Origin: Leishmania infantum JPCM5
Lineage: Eukaryota; Euglenozoa; Kinetoplastea; Trypanosomatida; Trypanosomatidae
Length of the DNA stretch: 64,000 bases
Direction: 5' to 3'
NCBI RefSeq assembly: GCF_000002875.2
Contig: NC_009415.2
Coordinates: forward strand, 1,188,001-1,252,000
Part shown: positions 41,629 through 51,900 of the stretch, one piece after another
Position numbering within the stretch: position 1 is the first letter of the stretch
How the letters are laid out: the number at the start of each line of letters is the position of its first letter
Notes under the pieces: model-generated
Told to the model about the DNA's origin: nothing
Databases searched by the model: none
The model's input: the letters and a program-made list of their open reading frames with translations, nothing else
Program-made: the position numbers and the translations under genes

Positions 41629-43555
41629 GACGGGCGTCGGAACAGAGGGGCAAGGAGTCGGAGTCCGGACGCAGGGGATGGTGGTGGTCGGCGGGTCGGC
41701 CTGGCGGATGAAGCAGGGAGGGGTCACTGAAAAAGACTGGCGAGGTGGGAGGGAAAGCGTCAGCAAGCAAGACAAGGAAAATGAATGAAGCAGACGATAA
41801 AAAGAAAGAGGCGCGGGTGGAAAGACGATGAGTAATGCGAGACAGAGCGAAGGAGAAACGCCACGAGACACACGCAGAGGGGCGCGGCGAACGGGCGGAG
41901 AGAGCGGATGACTGATCCGGCAGGAACAGGAAAAAGGAACAAAAGGTTAGAGACGCCCGCGATGAATACGCGTGCGCGCGGGCTCCTGATAAAGAGGGGG
42001 TGGGTGGGTGGTGGTGGTCGGGGGATGGGGGGTTGTGTACAGTAATCCTGCCCCTCCCTTGTCGCTCGCAGACAGGCTTTCAGTCGTCTGTCCGCAAGAG
42101 AGTAGAGAAAACAGCAAAGGAAGTGGCTTGCATGTGGGCACGTTGCGATTCTATCTTGAACGGTTTAGCGGGCAAGAGCTCAGAGAGGCGCATACTGTAC
42201 ACTAGAGTGCTCCGTGGCTAGGGGAGACGGCGAGTGGGGGCGGCAAAGGGAAGGGCAAGGAGACGGGAGAGGGCGAGTGGGGGCGGCAAAGACTTGAACG
42301 AGCCGGATACCATGCGAGTGCGCTTGAGCAACTCTGTCCCCCGACGAGGATTGAGAGAAGGCGCGGGCATGTCAGAAGTGGCACAGGTTGGCCTCGCATC
42401 CGCCCTCCTCCGTCGCCGCTGCCGCGCGCTGCGTCCGATTGGCATTTCCTTTGGCTTTTGGCAGCATGGCGCTGTTGCGCAGACGCTGAACACGCTCAGA
42501 AAGACGGGCCGAAGTGGATCCTCGGCTAAAGGCCAGCCACGCAAATGGCGTGGGGGTAGGAGGTGAGGGGGTAACCACTGAGGGAAACGCGAGCGGACAA
42601 CAGAGAAAAGGGAGGGTGGAGGGAGGGAGGGGAGGAGAGGGTGAAGAGGCGGGTGACCCGGCAACACGGCGGAACAGAGAGAGTCACACACAAAACGAAG
42701 AAAAGAGCACAGCAGCTCCGGTAGTGAGAAACAGCAATGGACAACAGAAAGTGGGTGGGGTGGTGGTGGGAGGGGCGGTAAGCGACACGAAATACGATCA
42801 CCACCAAGCCATGGCATACGCACGTTGTGCAGCACAGCAGGGAAAATGGGCAGCGGCACAAGACAAAAACAATAGCAAGTGATTCCGCGCCGATCAAGAG
42901 AAATGCTGTCGAGCGGGAGCCCCCTCCCCGTCGCTGCCGTCACGCAGAGGAGGCGGAGCCGAAGCAAGTGCATGCTGTTCCACGAACGCATGTGCACCCA
43001 AAGTGATTCGTGACTTGCATTTCCTTCCCTCTTCGCCGCAGCGCCTCCCGCTCTAATCGGCACAGCCGAAGCACGTATCGCCTCTCTCCCTTCATAAGAA
43101 GAGAGACTCTATAGAGGGGCGTAACGCACATGCGAGAAGCGAGCACAGCGACCTCCCGCCAAAACCGCGAAGCACGTAAATCGAAGAGAGCACCCACACA
43201 CACGCACACACACAGAAGAAAGAGAGGATTAGCGTACTACAACGCAAGCAATGACAGCACGTCCGCACATCCACAAACAGTACAGAGGGAGGCAAGAGCA
43301 GGTGTCAGCCACGCCACCGGTCAAAGAGATTAACGCGACGCCTAAACACCGGCGCGTTCACTGCACCCTTCCTCGCCAGTGGCGGATCACCTACAACAGT
43401 ACACATTACAAGGCAGAGCAGAGGCGAAGCAAGGAATCCGGAAGAAACGAAAAAGAGACATGCACACACAGAGACGGAGAGAGAGAGAGACAATACACAG
43501 AACAGCCGCACACCGGCCCTCACCCTACATCTCAGTTATACATATAAATATATAG
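41629..43555. other. 1.9 kb spacer with a short direct repeat
   Basis: No credible minus-strand gene. The 20-mer GCGAGTGGGGGCGGCAAAG(a/g) occurs twice about 50 bp apart (near 42230 and 42279). There are G-rich tracts on the plus strand and CA tracts near 43192-43212. The right end passes into the plus-strand open frame at 43556. Confidence 0.5.
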
Positions 43556-44131
43556 ATGTTATGTCCGAGCACAACACTTGATGAGGACAGCACCGATTCG
43601 TCGGCATGTGAGGATGAGGCGCCGAGAACGAAAAAAAAAGCGAAAATTCCGCTGGAAGAAGTTTGTTACCAGAAAGTTGGAAAAGAAAACGCATTCAGCA
43701 AGCTAACGGCCGTCGATATCAAGCGCTGGCTCATACTTCACAGGTATAGACGCTCGCAGCCGCGGCGCTTGCCTACGTTTCGAATCCTGCACGACCCAAC
43801 GCCCGCATGTATGCCCGCGGCGGACAGGCTCCTCCCCTTTCTTTACGTTTCGACGGAGGAGTCGTCGTTTTTGATGCTCTCTGAGGTGGGCCTGCCGGCT
43901 CGTGTCCGTGGGGAGGCGAGGGCCGCAGAAGCGGCTTTGCCCTCACTCCCTTTGCGGGTGTCCTTCGACGGCTCGGCAGAGTTGGACCGCTTGGGGGGCG
44001 GCGGCGCCGTCGCCTGCATCGCCGTGATGCTCTTGTTGACAATCTCTGACACGTTCAGCTCCGTACTGGAGAGCAAGGCAGTAACGGTGCCCTCGGCGAC
44101 GAGCGGGGTCTCGCCCATCAAGACTGTGTGA
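43556..44131 (+). CDS. Plus-strand ORF of unknown nature; N-terminal half looks coding
   Basis: This frame runs against the direction of every other gene. The first ~65 codons look like protein: an acidic start (LDEDSTDSSACEDE), a basic cluster (RTKKKAKI) that could be a nuclear signal, then VCYQKVGKENAFSKLTAVDIKRWLILHRYRR. That last part is faintly like an SAP-type helix (L-T-x-x-x-L-K-x-W-L). Codon use is AT-richer than in the neighbours. From 43843 onward the frame only mirrors the C-terminus of the opposite gene. It may be a fragment of an inserted or inverted gene, or chance. I do not recognise a family. Confidence 0.3.
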   Translation: MLCPSTTLDEDSTDSSACEDEAPRTKKKAKIPLEEVCYQKVGKENAFSKLTAVDIKRWLILHRYRRSQPRRLPTFRILHDPTPACMPAADRLLPFLYVSTEESSFLMLSEVGLPARVRGEARAAEAALPSLPLRVSFDGSAELDRLGGGGAVACIAVMLLLTISDTFSSVLESKAVTVPSATSGVSPIKTV

Positions 44132-46494
44132 TGATCCACCGCAACACAGGAGCTGCCACCCTTTATCTCATCCTCGCTCAGGTAGCGCGCTCCTGGAATC
44201 TGGTACTGCACACTGTTGCCGCCAAACTGGCTGCTCGCGAAGCTAGCATTTACAAACCCCGGTGACGCGCCGAAGCCGGCGGCGCCCCCGCCGACGCTGG
44301 AGGATAGTTGCGGTGTCCCCAAGCGGTGGTTCGGTAGTTGTGTAAGGCGTGGGTTCGTTTGAGTGAACGCGTTGTCTACGCCGCTTGACATCGCGGCGTC
44401 GCCTGAGAGGTTGGGTGCGCTCACGTCAGAGAGACGGTGCGTATTCCCGCCAGCGGAGGCGTCCGCCGCCGTCCACGAAGATGCATTGGGAGGTGCCGCG
44501 CTAAGCAATATCGGCCGCCGGGGTGATGACGTGGCGGATACTGCAGAACCTTCGAGCTGCGACCCGGCTGATCCGTCGTACGCACTATCATGGCCCGCGC
44601 TGCGTTGGTCATGGGCGTGCTCCAGGTTCGCTACGGTCGTCATCTGGATGCCGCGTGGGTGGCTTGACGTCGCTGCTAGAGTCTCGCCGCGGCCGGGACT
44701 GGCCGAAGAATGGCTTGATTGAGGGTCCAAGTGAACCGATGTGGCATCACTGGCGGGCTGCGTGGCAGTGGTTTCATGCAACTGCAATGGCGTCAGGTGG
44801 TGACGGCTGTGAAGACGACTGTCCCGTCGCGCTGGTGCTTGGATGCGTTGCGCCTCCTCGTACGGCATCCCCACAATGTCGTCCCTGCTCGCTCTCTCGC
44901 GAGCGAGGCGCCTAGACAAGGTCTCAAGCTGATCGCGTGTGAGCGCGGTGTCGTTCGTGTTGTTCTGATAGAGCGGAATGGCCGCGTGACTAATGACACT
45001 GGGGTCGCGCGCGGCGTAGATGCCCTGGACTTCCCGCCACACCTGCGCAAGCTGCTCCTTCGGCAGCGGACAGCTTAGAACCCCGGCGTAGCACCGCGCG
45101 GCGTCTAGGTCGAGAACGCGCCGCGTCTCCCGCTCGTAGCACTCCACGAAGCTGCGCACGGACATGTCGGCAATCTTAATGTTGATGACTCGCCGAATCT
45201 CGAGCGAGGCAAAGCACGTCTCGTGAATGACGTGGCGCATCCGCAGTACCTCCAGCGACGGGCTGAAGCGGCGTATCGCCTCGGGGCCGAAGACGGGCGG
45301 CTGCGGTAGAAAGATGATGTCGGGGGATCCGGGATCGGAGAGGAAGGCAACAAACGGGCGGCTGCCCGTCACGTTGTAATAAAACTCGCGCACCTCCTGC
45401 AGCTTGATCCACCGCGGGATGTTGCCGGTGTCGCGCATCACAAGGACGCTGTCGTGGGTGATACAGAGATAGGCGCCGCGCAGTGTCACATACAGCTGAT
45501 TGCCGGCGCTGCGGCCGACCAAGTCGCCGCGCAGGAAGGTGTAGAACACCGTCTTGTCGAGTAACTTAAAGGTATGCCAGACGCACATCGGGATCACGGA
45601 AAAGATGAGGCCGTTCCGCGGGTCGTAGGGCGGGAGACCGCGATACGGTCGAGCACTCAGCTTATCGTACCCGAGCACGGTTTGCACGACGTAGACAAAA
45701 CGGCGGAACTCGTAGTCTGTGCGCATGCGCAGGACTATCTTGATGCGACTGCCGCGGTACACGGAACCACCCTTTGGCCGCGGCGACTCCAGCGTCTGCG
45801 TCTTGCGCGCATTCGCCGACACCACCGGCTGGCCAGCGGCCAGCTCCGCACGCTCTCTCTCCATCCGGAGATTCGAGAACTGGTACCGTAGCGCCTCATA
45901 GAGCTCACGTAAGAAGAACGGGTCACGAATGAACTCGTCATTCTCCACGGTGCATCGATTCGGCATTCCGGACAGCCCGGCGGACGGGCACAGCAGAGGA
46001 CCGGGGGCGGGTGTCTCGCCAGATGCCATTGGCCGTACCTCTCCGTGGATTTCGATCTGAAACAGGTCTGTCTCCTTGAGGTGTGTGTCCTCCAGCAGAA
46101 ACACATGTTCCTTGCCAACTGCCACGATCATGTCCACCTTGATCTTCTTGCGCCACTGCACATCATCCGGATTGTTGGGTGGCGGCGGCGCCTCGTTGAA
46201 GTGACGCCGCTGGTTCACTGGGGACACCGGTGGACGCAGGATCAGCTGAGAAACCGCAGGGTTCTCGACAGTGGTGCCAAGACCGGGGTCGAAGTCCTCC
46301 CCATCCTCGAAGGAGTCATCCGAAGCGCCGATAGTGGGAAACGGGTTATCGTTGGCATTGGGGTAGGCGATCTTTTCTGGGCTGACGCAGTCGGAGTAGT
46401 ACAGGTGACGGCGCAGCGTGTCAAAGGCGATTTGCCGCATCTGCCAGCTGTCGAAGAAGACGCTGCCCTGCTTCTCTGCGTACGTATAGAACAT
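43843..46494 (-). CDS. Long PH-like family protein, 883 aa
   Basis: The ATG at 46494 gives MFYTYAEKQGSVFFDSWQ and MRQIAFDTLRRHLYYSDC, the shared PH-like opening. The stretch QWRKKIKVDMIV... (about 105-130) resumes the domain after a variable insert. VYVVQTVLGYDKLSARPYRGLPPYDPRNGLIFSVIPMCVWHTFKLLDKTVFYTFLRG lies near residues 270-325. RGAYLCITHDSVLVMRDTGNIPRWIKLQEVREFYYNV near 340-380 marks the second PH-like unit, and LPKEQLAQVWREVQGIY near 490 is common to the 39262 gene. The C-terminal ~330 residues are Ser/Ala/Gly/Thr-rich and low-complexity, ending with a basic/Ser-rich segment. It and 39262 are sister genes. Likely a soluble scaffold or membrane-binding protein; function unknown. Confidence 0.88.
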   Translation of the reverse strand: MFYTYAEKQGSVFFDSWQMRQIAFDTLRRHLYYSDCVSPEKIAYPNANDNPFPTIGASDDSFEDGEDFDPGLGTTVENPAVSQLILRPPVSPVNQRRHFNEAPPPPNNPDDVQWRKKIKVDMIVAVGKEHVFLLEDTHLKETDLFQIEIHGEVRPMASGETPAPGPLLCPSAGLSGMPNRCTVENDEFIRDPFFLRELYEALRYQFSNLRMERERAELAAGQPVVSANARKTQTLESPRPKGGSVYRGSRIKIVLRMRTDYEFRRFVYVVQTVLGYDKLSARPYRGLPPYDPRNGLIFSVIPMCVWHTFKLLDKTVFYTFLRGDLVGRSAGNQLYVTLRGAYLCITHDSVLVMRDTGNIPRWIKLQEVREFYYNVTGSRPFVAFLSDPGSPDIIFLPQPPVFGPEAIRRFSPSLEVLRMRHVIHETCFASLEIRRVINIKIADMSVRSFVECYERETRRVLDLDAARCYAGVLSCPLPKEQLAQVWREVQGIYAARDPSVISHAAIPLYQNNTNDTALTRDQLETLSRRLARERASRDDIVGMPYEEAQRIQAPARRDSRLHSRHHLTPLQLHETTATQPASDATSVHLDPQSSHSSASPGRGETLAATSSHPRGIQMTTVANLEHAHDQRSAGHDSAYDGSAGSQLEGSAVSATSSPRRPILLSAAPPNASSWTAADASAGGNTHRLSDVSAPNLSGDAAMSSGVDNAFTQTNPRLTQLPNHRLGTPQLSSSVGGGAAGFGASPGFVNASFASSQFGGNSVQYQIPGARYLSEDEIKGGSSCVAVDHHTVLMGETPLVAEGTVTALLSSTELNVSEIVNKSITAMQATAPPPPKRSNSAEPSKDTRKGSEGKAASAALASPRTRAGRPTSESIKNDDSSVET

Positions 46495-47210
46495 CTTGAG
46501 AGAGGCGGGAGGTGGGGGGGGGCAAGAGGAGAATCGATATGCGTTGATCGGAATCGGAGGTGGCGGGGGTGCAGCGGAAGGGAGCAAGTGCTGTGAGTGA
46601 AGCCAGCAGGATGTCGAGTGGCTCCCCAATATGGAAGAGGCGATGGCGCAGCTACGGATGAGTCATGGAGGGTCCGAAGGCTCCGACCCGAGGGGAAGGG
46701 GTGCTCACGGCGTATTCCCCTCCTGCGAGCCAAGCACCGCGGCAACCAAAACCCAGAAAAAAAAAACGACTGAAAAAGAGGCGGCAGATGTACGCGCAAG
46801 CGGTACCGTGTGCGCTTGAGCGCGTACATGCACAGTAGGAAGTGGCGGGGCGAAGGGTGATGGGAAGTCGAAATGGTCGGCGCGGAAGCCAAGAGAGAGA
46901 GGCGGAGAGAAAGGCTCGCGCTCATTGAGACCGACGATAAGGACACGATGGAGGCAAGCAAAACGCAAGGAAAACAAAAAGAGTGCAGCAGCTGCCTGTC
47001 GGCCTCACCTTCCGCGCACGCAGTGACCTCGTCGCGCGCTGTTCGTAGAGTGTTGTGAGAACAACAGGTCCAGGGGGAGGAAGATCAAGAGGTGGGCGAA
47101 CACAGACAGAGACAGGAGCAAGCCGCGGACAGACGCGCACGTGCACACCGGGTGCGCCTTTCGAGCCCCATGGCAACCTCCATCTTAACCTTTTTTTTCT
47201 GCTTTGCAAC
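46495..47210. other. Spacer between 43843 gene and SIDER-like copy 3
   Basis: No credible gene. An A-run lies at 46757-46765 on the plus strand and a T-run at 47191-47198; the latter reads as an A8 tail on the minus strand next to the retroposon copy 3. Confidence 0.5.
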
Positions 47211-47678
47211 GTGTACGCGCTCCGCCATACGACACATGCTCAGCTTCCCACCGCCTCCGGCCCTGCCACAGGCCCCGTCGCGTGGTGCGAAGCAGCCGTA
47301 GGCACACGCGTTGCAGCAAACGCCCCGACGCAGCCGTCTCAGTGCAGCCCCTGCCTCGCGCTCTGCTCACACTCCCCGCCTCGCAGGGTGCCCCGGCGCC
47401 GCGCCCTCCGCGACCTGGCCGCCCACATCAGCAGCGAGGACTCGCTATAACTTCCCCACGTAGCGGGTGACGTACGCGGTCACCGCCAGATGTGGCTCTG
47501 CACTCGCAGGGATGGAGGGGGCGGGGGGGGGGTGAGGGAACTGCCTGGCCTCATAAGACAGAGTCGGAGGCAGCGGGCACCGCGACACCGCGCACGGCGG
47601 CGGCCCCCTCTCCGTCCGTCATCAAGGAAGCAGGAAGTGGTGGCTGAGCACCAAGACGGAAGGCAAAGAGACCGCTGC
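47211..47678 (-). repeat. SIDER-like retroposon, copy 3
   Basis: It matches copies at 38089 and 34737, with the same right end as copy 2 (agagaccgctgc). On the minus strand it is followed within about 12 bp by an A8 run (plus-strand T-run at 47191-47198), which could be the remains of a retroposon 3' tail and suggests the minus orientation. It lies 1.25 kb downstream of the 48934 gene's stop. Confidence 0.8.
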
Positions 47679-48933
47679 AGTGCGCTAGGAGGGAGGGACG
47701 GGAGGAGACGACGAACAACGACGAGAACGAACAAGGAAAGCAGCGGAGATGCACACAAGGAAATCGCAGTGCTTGATTGAGTGTACGCTGGATAGCGGTT
47801 GAGAGGGTGTGCTGGAAACGTGTGAGGAGAGATACCAGAGTATGGCAAAGGTCGTCACTTCAGCACGCCCTCGTGTCCCTGCTGAGAGTGGGCAAACAGA
47901 TGCCGAGACGAAGCGGGGCGTCCGTTTTCTGCGGCATGTGGCTTTGGAGAGCGGCCGACATATCGAAAGTGTGCAGATGAGTTTGTGTGTGGAGAGAGGG
48001 GGCTTGTGTAGATATGCGTGGGTGTTAACGGAAGTCTGCTCAGGAGGAGAGCACCGTCAAGGCACAAGAAGGAGATCAGACAAAGAGAAATGCGAGACAC
48101 ACGCACACACATAAACGGATAAGGAGGATGCAGATTGTGGCATGTCACACAAGCATTGGTGCTCGAGAAGCCGACAGCCGATGTGCGCGCCCACATCCGC
48201 AGCACTGCCCACGGCACCGTAGCGGTTTAAATCATGTGCCTCGTTGGGTCGCTTTAGAGTCCACAGATGGTGGAGCAGATGGGGGCGTCAGGCTCGCCAG
48301 AGGGAAACAAGCAACGCCAGCGCTGGCCGAAGCGAGCAGCACCGCCTATCCACTCAGAAACAACGGATGCCGGCTGAAGCAGCACACGTGCACAAGCCCT
48401 CACACACTTCTTGCAGCCTCTCACAACGAAAGGCGACACAGACAACAACAGTAACAGTAGAGAAGCGAGGGGGTACCAGCGCGTTCTGTTCCCTCGCAAA
48501 ACCATGAAGAAAGCAATGGGCAGATAACAAGTACAACAGCGGCCCACGGACTCTGAAGAAACCACGTCCATCGCTCGGTGACGGCTGATATCCGACAACC
48601 CTTTGCTTGCTCGGCATGGGGACACTAAGAAAGACAGGAGGAGATGACTTCGCAATGCCACGCTGGCGATGGACCGGCGCCGCGAAGAATCCACTGTGAA
48701 GACACGCGAGTTCAGCGCACGCCTTTGGCCTGCTTTTTATCCTTTTCCTTTCGCTTTCCATTTTCGCTCGCGATCACGCGAGCGTCACCATGAGCGAGAG
48801 AGAAGGCAGCGAAGGCGCTGCAGCCCACAGGCGCCGAGATACCATTCCGAGGCATCACTCTCAGCCCATCAGGAGAAGCTCAAAGAGGGTCTCAGATGCG
48901 CCATCGAACACGACCGTTGTGCCTTCTCCCCTC
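47679..48933. other. Spacer downstream of the 48934 gene
   Basis: No credible gene on either strand. It is presumably the 3' UTR of the 1111-residue protein gene. Confidence 0.5.
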
Positions 48934-51900
48934 TCAGTGAGGTAAGGCGACCGGCGAGATGAAGGCCACCATTTCAGGACGGGCCTGCAGACTCGGAGAG
49001 GGAGAAGATGCTGCATCACTCCGGTGGTCCTCGTCTCGACGCCCGCCGTACCCGGGGAGCATCTCCGCCGTCAACATCACCTGTGTTACAACACCGCCGC
49101 CAACGGGCACAAACGCCGCGCCGTCGGTGTTCATCACAACACCGTCCTTCATCTCCGCAGCCATGGCACCGGCAGCGTCCAAGGCTGCCTCACCTGACGC
49201 ACCTGCAGCGGCAGCAGCGGGTGTCGTAGTGCCTGCCGAAGCGGGTGGTGCGCGAGACTCAGGGCGCTGCAGCATGGATTCCATGTCCTCGCTGTCAAAG
49301 TCCTCGTCGCTCTCCTCATCCTCGTCAGCCGCCCGTTCGTTGGACATGTTCTCAGTCGTGTGTGTGACCTCCTTGGGAGAGCGGCTGCCGTTCGTAGCGC
49401 TGTCGCCGTGGCCCGCAGACGGCGAGTGCGCCCGTTGCAAGGCGCTGGAAAAAGCGCCGCCCGAGATCGGTGCGGAGGCAAAGGAGTACGGGGCAGAGAC
49501 AGCGCCAACCGGTGCTGTCGTTGAAGTGAGGCTGCTGCCGAAAATTCCAGGAGCGCCGCAGACCACTTTCACCGCCTGAGCCGACGGTGCGGCAGAAACG
49601 CCGCGCTGGTTGGCTGATGGCACCACACCAAGGCGCTCGTGCCCGCCAGACGCCGCGCCGGTCGGTTGGGTTGCCAGCTGTTGCTGCGCTGCCGGCTGTC
49701 CATGGTGTATGGATGAGTGGATGTCGCTTAGGTGAACACCCTTCTGCGCGGTGGCAACCGGCGCAACAGGAGGCGCCGCCGTCGAGAACCAGAAGTCAAG
49801 AGTCGCGGGGTCTGTGTGGTGCTGAGAGGGGACGAGGCCGTAGGTGTTCGGTTTCGAGGAGGCGGGTCGCGTGGATACAGGTGTGGACGATGCACGCTGA
49901 GTATCCCTTTGTGGCGGCAGACCTGGTGATGCAGGTGGCGCGCCGATGGCGGCCTCGCGACCACCAGTGTTGGGGCGTGGCGGAAGCGCCGACGGAGCGG
50001 CATCCTCTGGAGGCGTTCTGGAAACCGGCGCCGTGGTGAGCGTGATATCCGGAGCCGCTGAGGATTCCTGCGTCAGCCCAAGATTCGTTCCTGCAGTCAC
50101 GCTTGCAGGCTGAGGAGGCCGCGACAGAGGGGGCTGATGATGTCCAGTGGCATTCCTTGCAGCCTCCGCAACGCCGGCATTGCGGCGATCTGTGCGGGTG
50201 ACGAGCAACTTTCTCTTCGCCCGCAGTTCTGCGCCACGCGACGGCGGCGCCATCAGCTGCGTCATGGTGGCCGGCATGAAACTCGCATTGGAGTACAACA
50301 AGTCCTGTGGTGGTAGAGCTGAGCGCAACGGCTTCTGGCTAGCGCAGGAGGGCGTCATGCACGGCGTGCTGCGCGCCGCTGCGTGTACGCCGATGGCGCC
50401 GCTACTGGCGGGCGCAGAGACGGGTACGGCAACTAGACCTCCGCCGGTGCTGAGATGTTGCTGCTGGCGCGACGGCACCAGCGACTCTACCATGTGCGCA
50501 TGCGATGCGGCGGCGGAAGCCACAGACGGACGGCGCTGCGAGCGACTAAGGGCGGCCTCGTCGTCGTCCTCGCTGTCCTCGCCCTCCTCGCGCTCCAAGG
50601 CATGGTAGAGGTCCCTCTTGAAGGTGAAGTGGCTCGGTGTCTTGGAGTTGTCCCAGCGCCAGCGCAGAGGTACAGCACCGGTGCTCTGCTGCTGCGCAAT
50701 ATACTTGAACACGTCCGTGTACGTGTTGGAGAGGTCGCTGATATGGCAGAGAATGTCGTACTCCTCAATGTCCTCGGCAGTTTGAACAGAGAAACGGCAG
50801 CTGGAGATTGGGGCCAGCGCCACCTCCTCACCAGCGCGCAAGCGCTGCATGAGCAGGCGCCGCACCATGCTCACAATCCCCTCCACGCACTCCTCCGAGT
50901 TGAAGGTGGAGTTGGGCGGGTAGCTCGGTATAATAGGGATGAAGACAAAATCCGGGTACGGCTCCGCGGCCCGGATAGAGATGAAGGAGTGGTTGCTGCG
51001 CAGCACGTACTGCACGCCGACGATGTCCTCCAGGTCCAGCCAGCGAGGGCATTTGCCATCCAGCTGCAGCAGCAGGATGGAGTCGTGCGTGATGCAAAGG
51101 TACCCTTCTATCCCGCGCACCTCACGCTGCTGCCGCACGTACACGACGTGGCCGATCTGGAGCGAGTAGAAGACGACGTCGTTAAGGCGGCGAAAGGCGT
51201 GGCGCAGGTGCAGCGGGACAGTTGCGAGTGCGATACCGTTGCGGGGGTCGTAGGGTGGAAGCCCCGCGTGCAGCGGGCCGCACAGACCGTGGCGCACCAG
51301 CGCCTGGCGAACGCGCAGGCTGACGATGCGGAATACATCGTAGTTGGCTGCGCGGAACTGCAGCTGCACCGTCTTTTCGTCCTTTGCCTTGCCAACTCCT
51401 TTTGTGCTTTGCTGGCGCCGACTGAAGAAGCTGTAGCTACTCCGCGTGCTGCCTGTCGGTGTGGACGGAGGTGAGTTGAACGCCACGTCATCGCCATCAT
51501 CTGCGTCGCAGTCGTCGCTGCCCTCCTCCGTTTCCGCCTCCGACGCCGCCACGGACGTCTCCTCCTCGTCCTCCTCGTCGTCCGGCACGAGGTCGATGTC
51601 CCGAAACATGTTCTCGTCCTCATCCTCGAAGTCGTCGTCGAGAGACTCGTTCACCGGGTAGCTCGGCATGTGCAGGAACCCCGACGGAGACTCCGGCTCC
51701 GGCACATCGTTCTCGGCGTTCAACAGCAGCGGCTGGTTCACACCCGTGGTCTTCGATGCGGCATCCTCGTCGGCATCGCCGTCACTGTCGCCGAGACGCA
51801 CAGAGCTGATGCGAGATGTGCTGTAGTGCCGCGAGACGGAGCTCCACAAGGAGAAACTCTTCTCGGACGTTCCGCCGATGCTGTGGTTACCGGAGCTCGC

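Noticed and set aside
42218..43063. 281-codon minus-strand frame in the spacer
   Set aside because: Pro/Leu/Ser/Arg-rich simple sequence without a recognisable motif.
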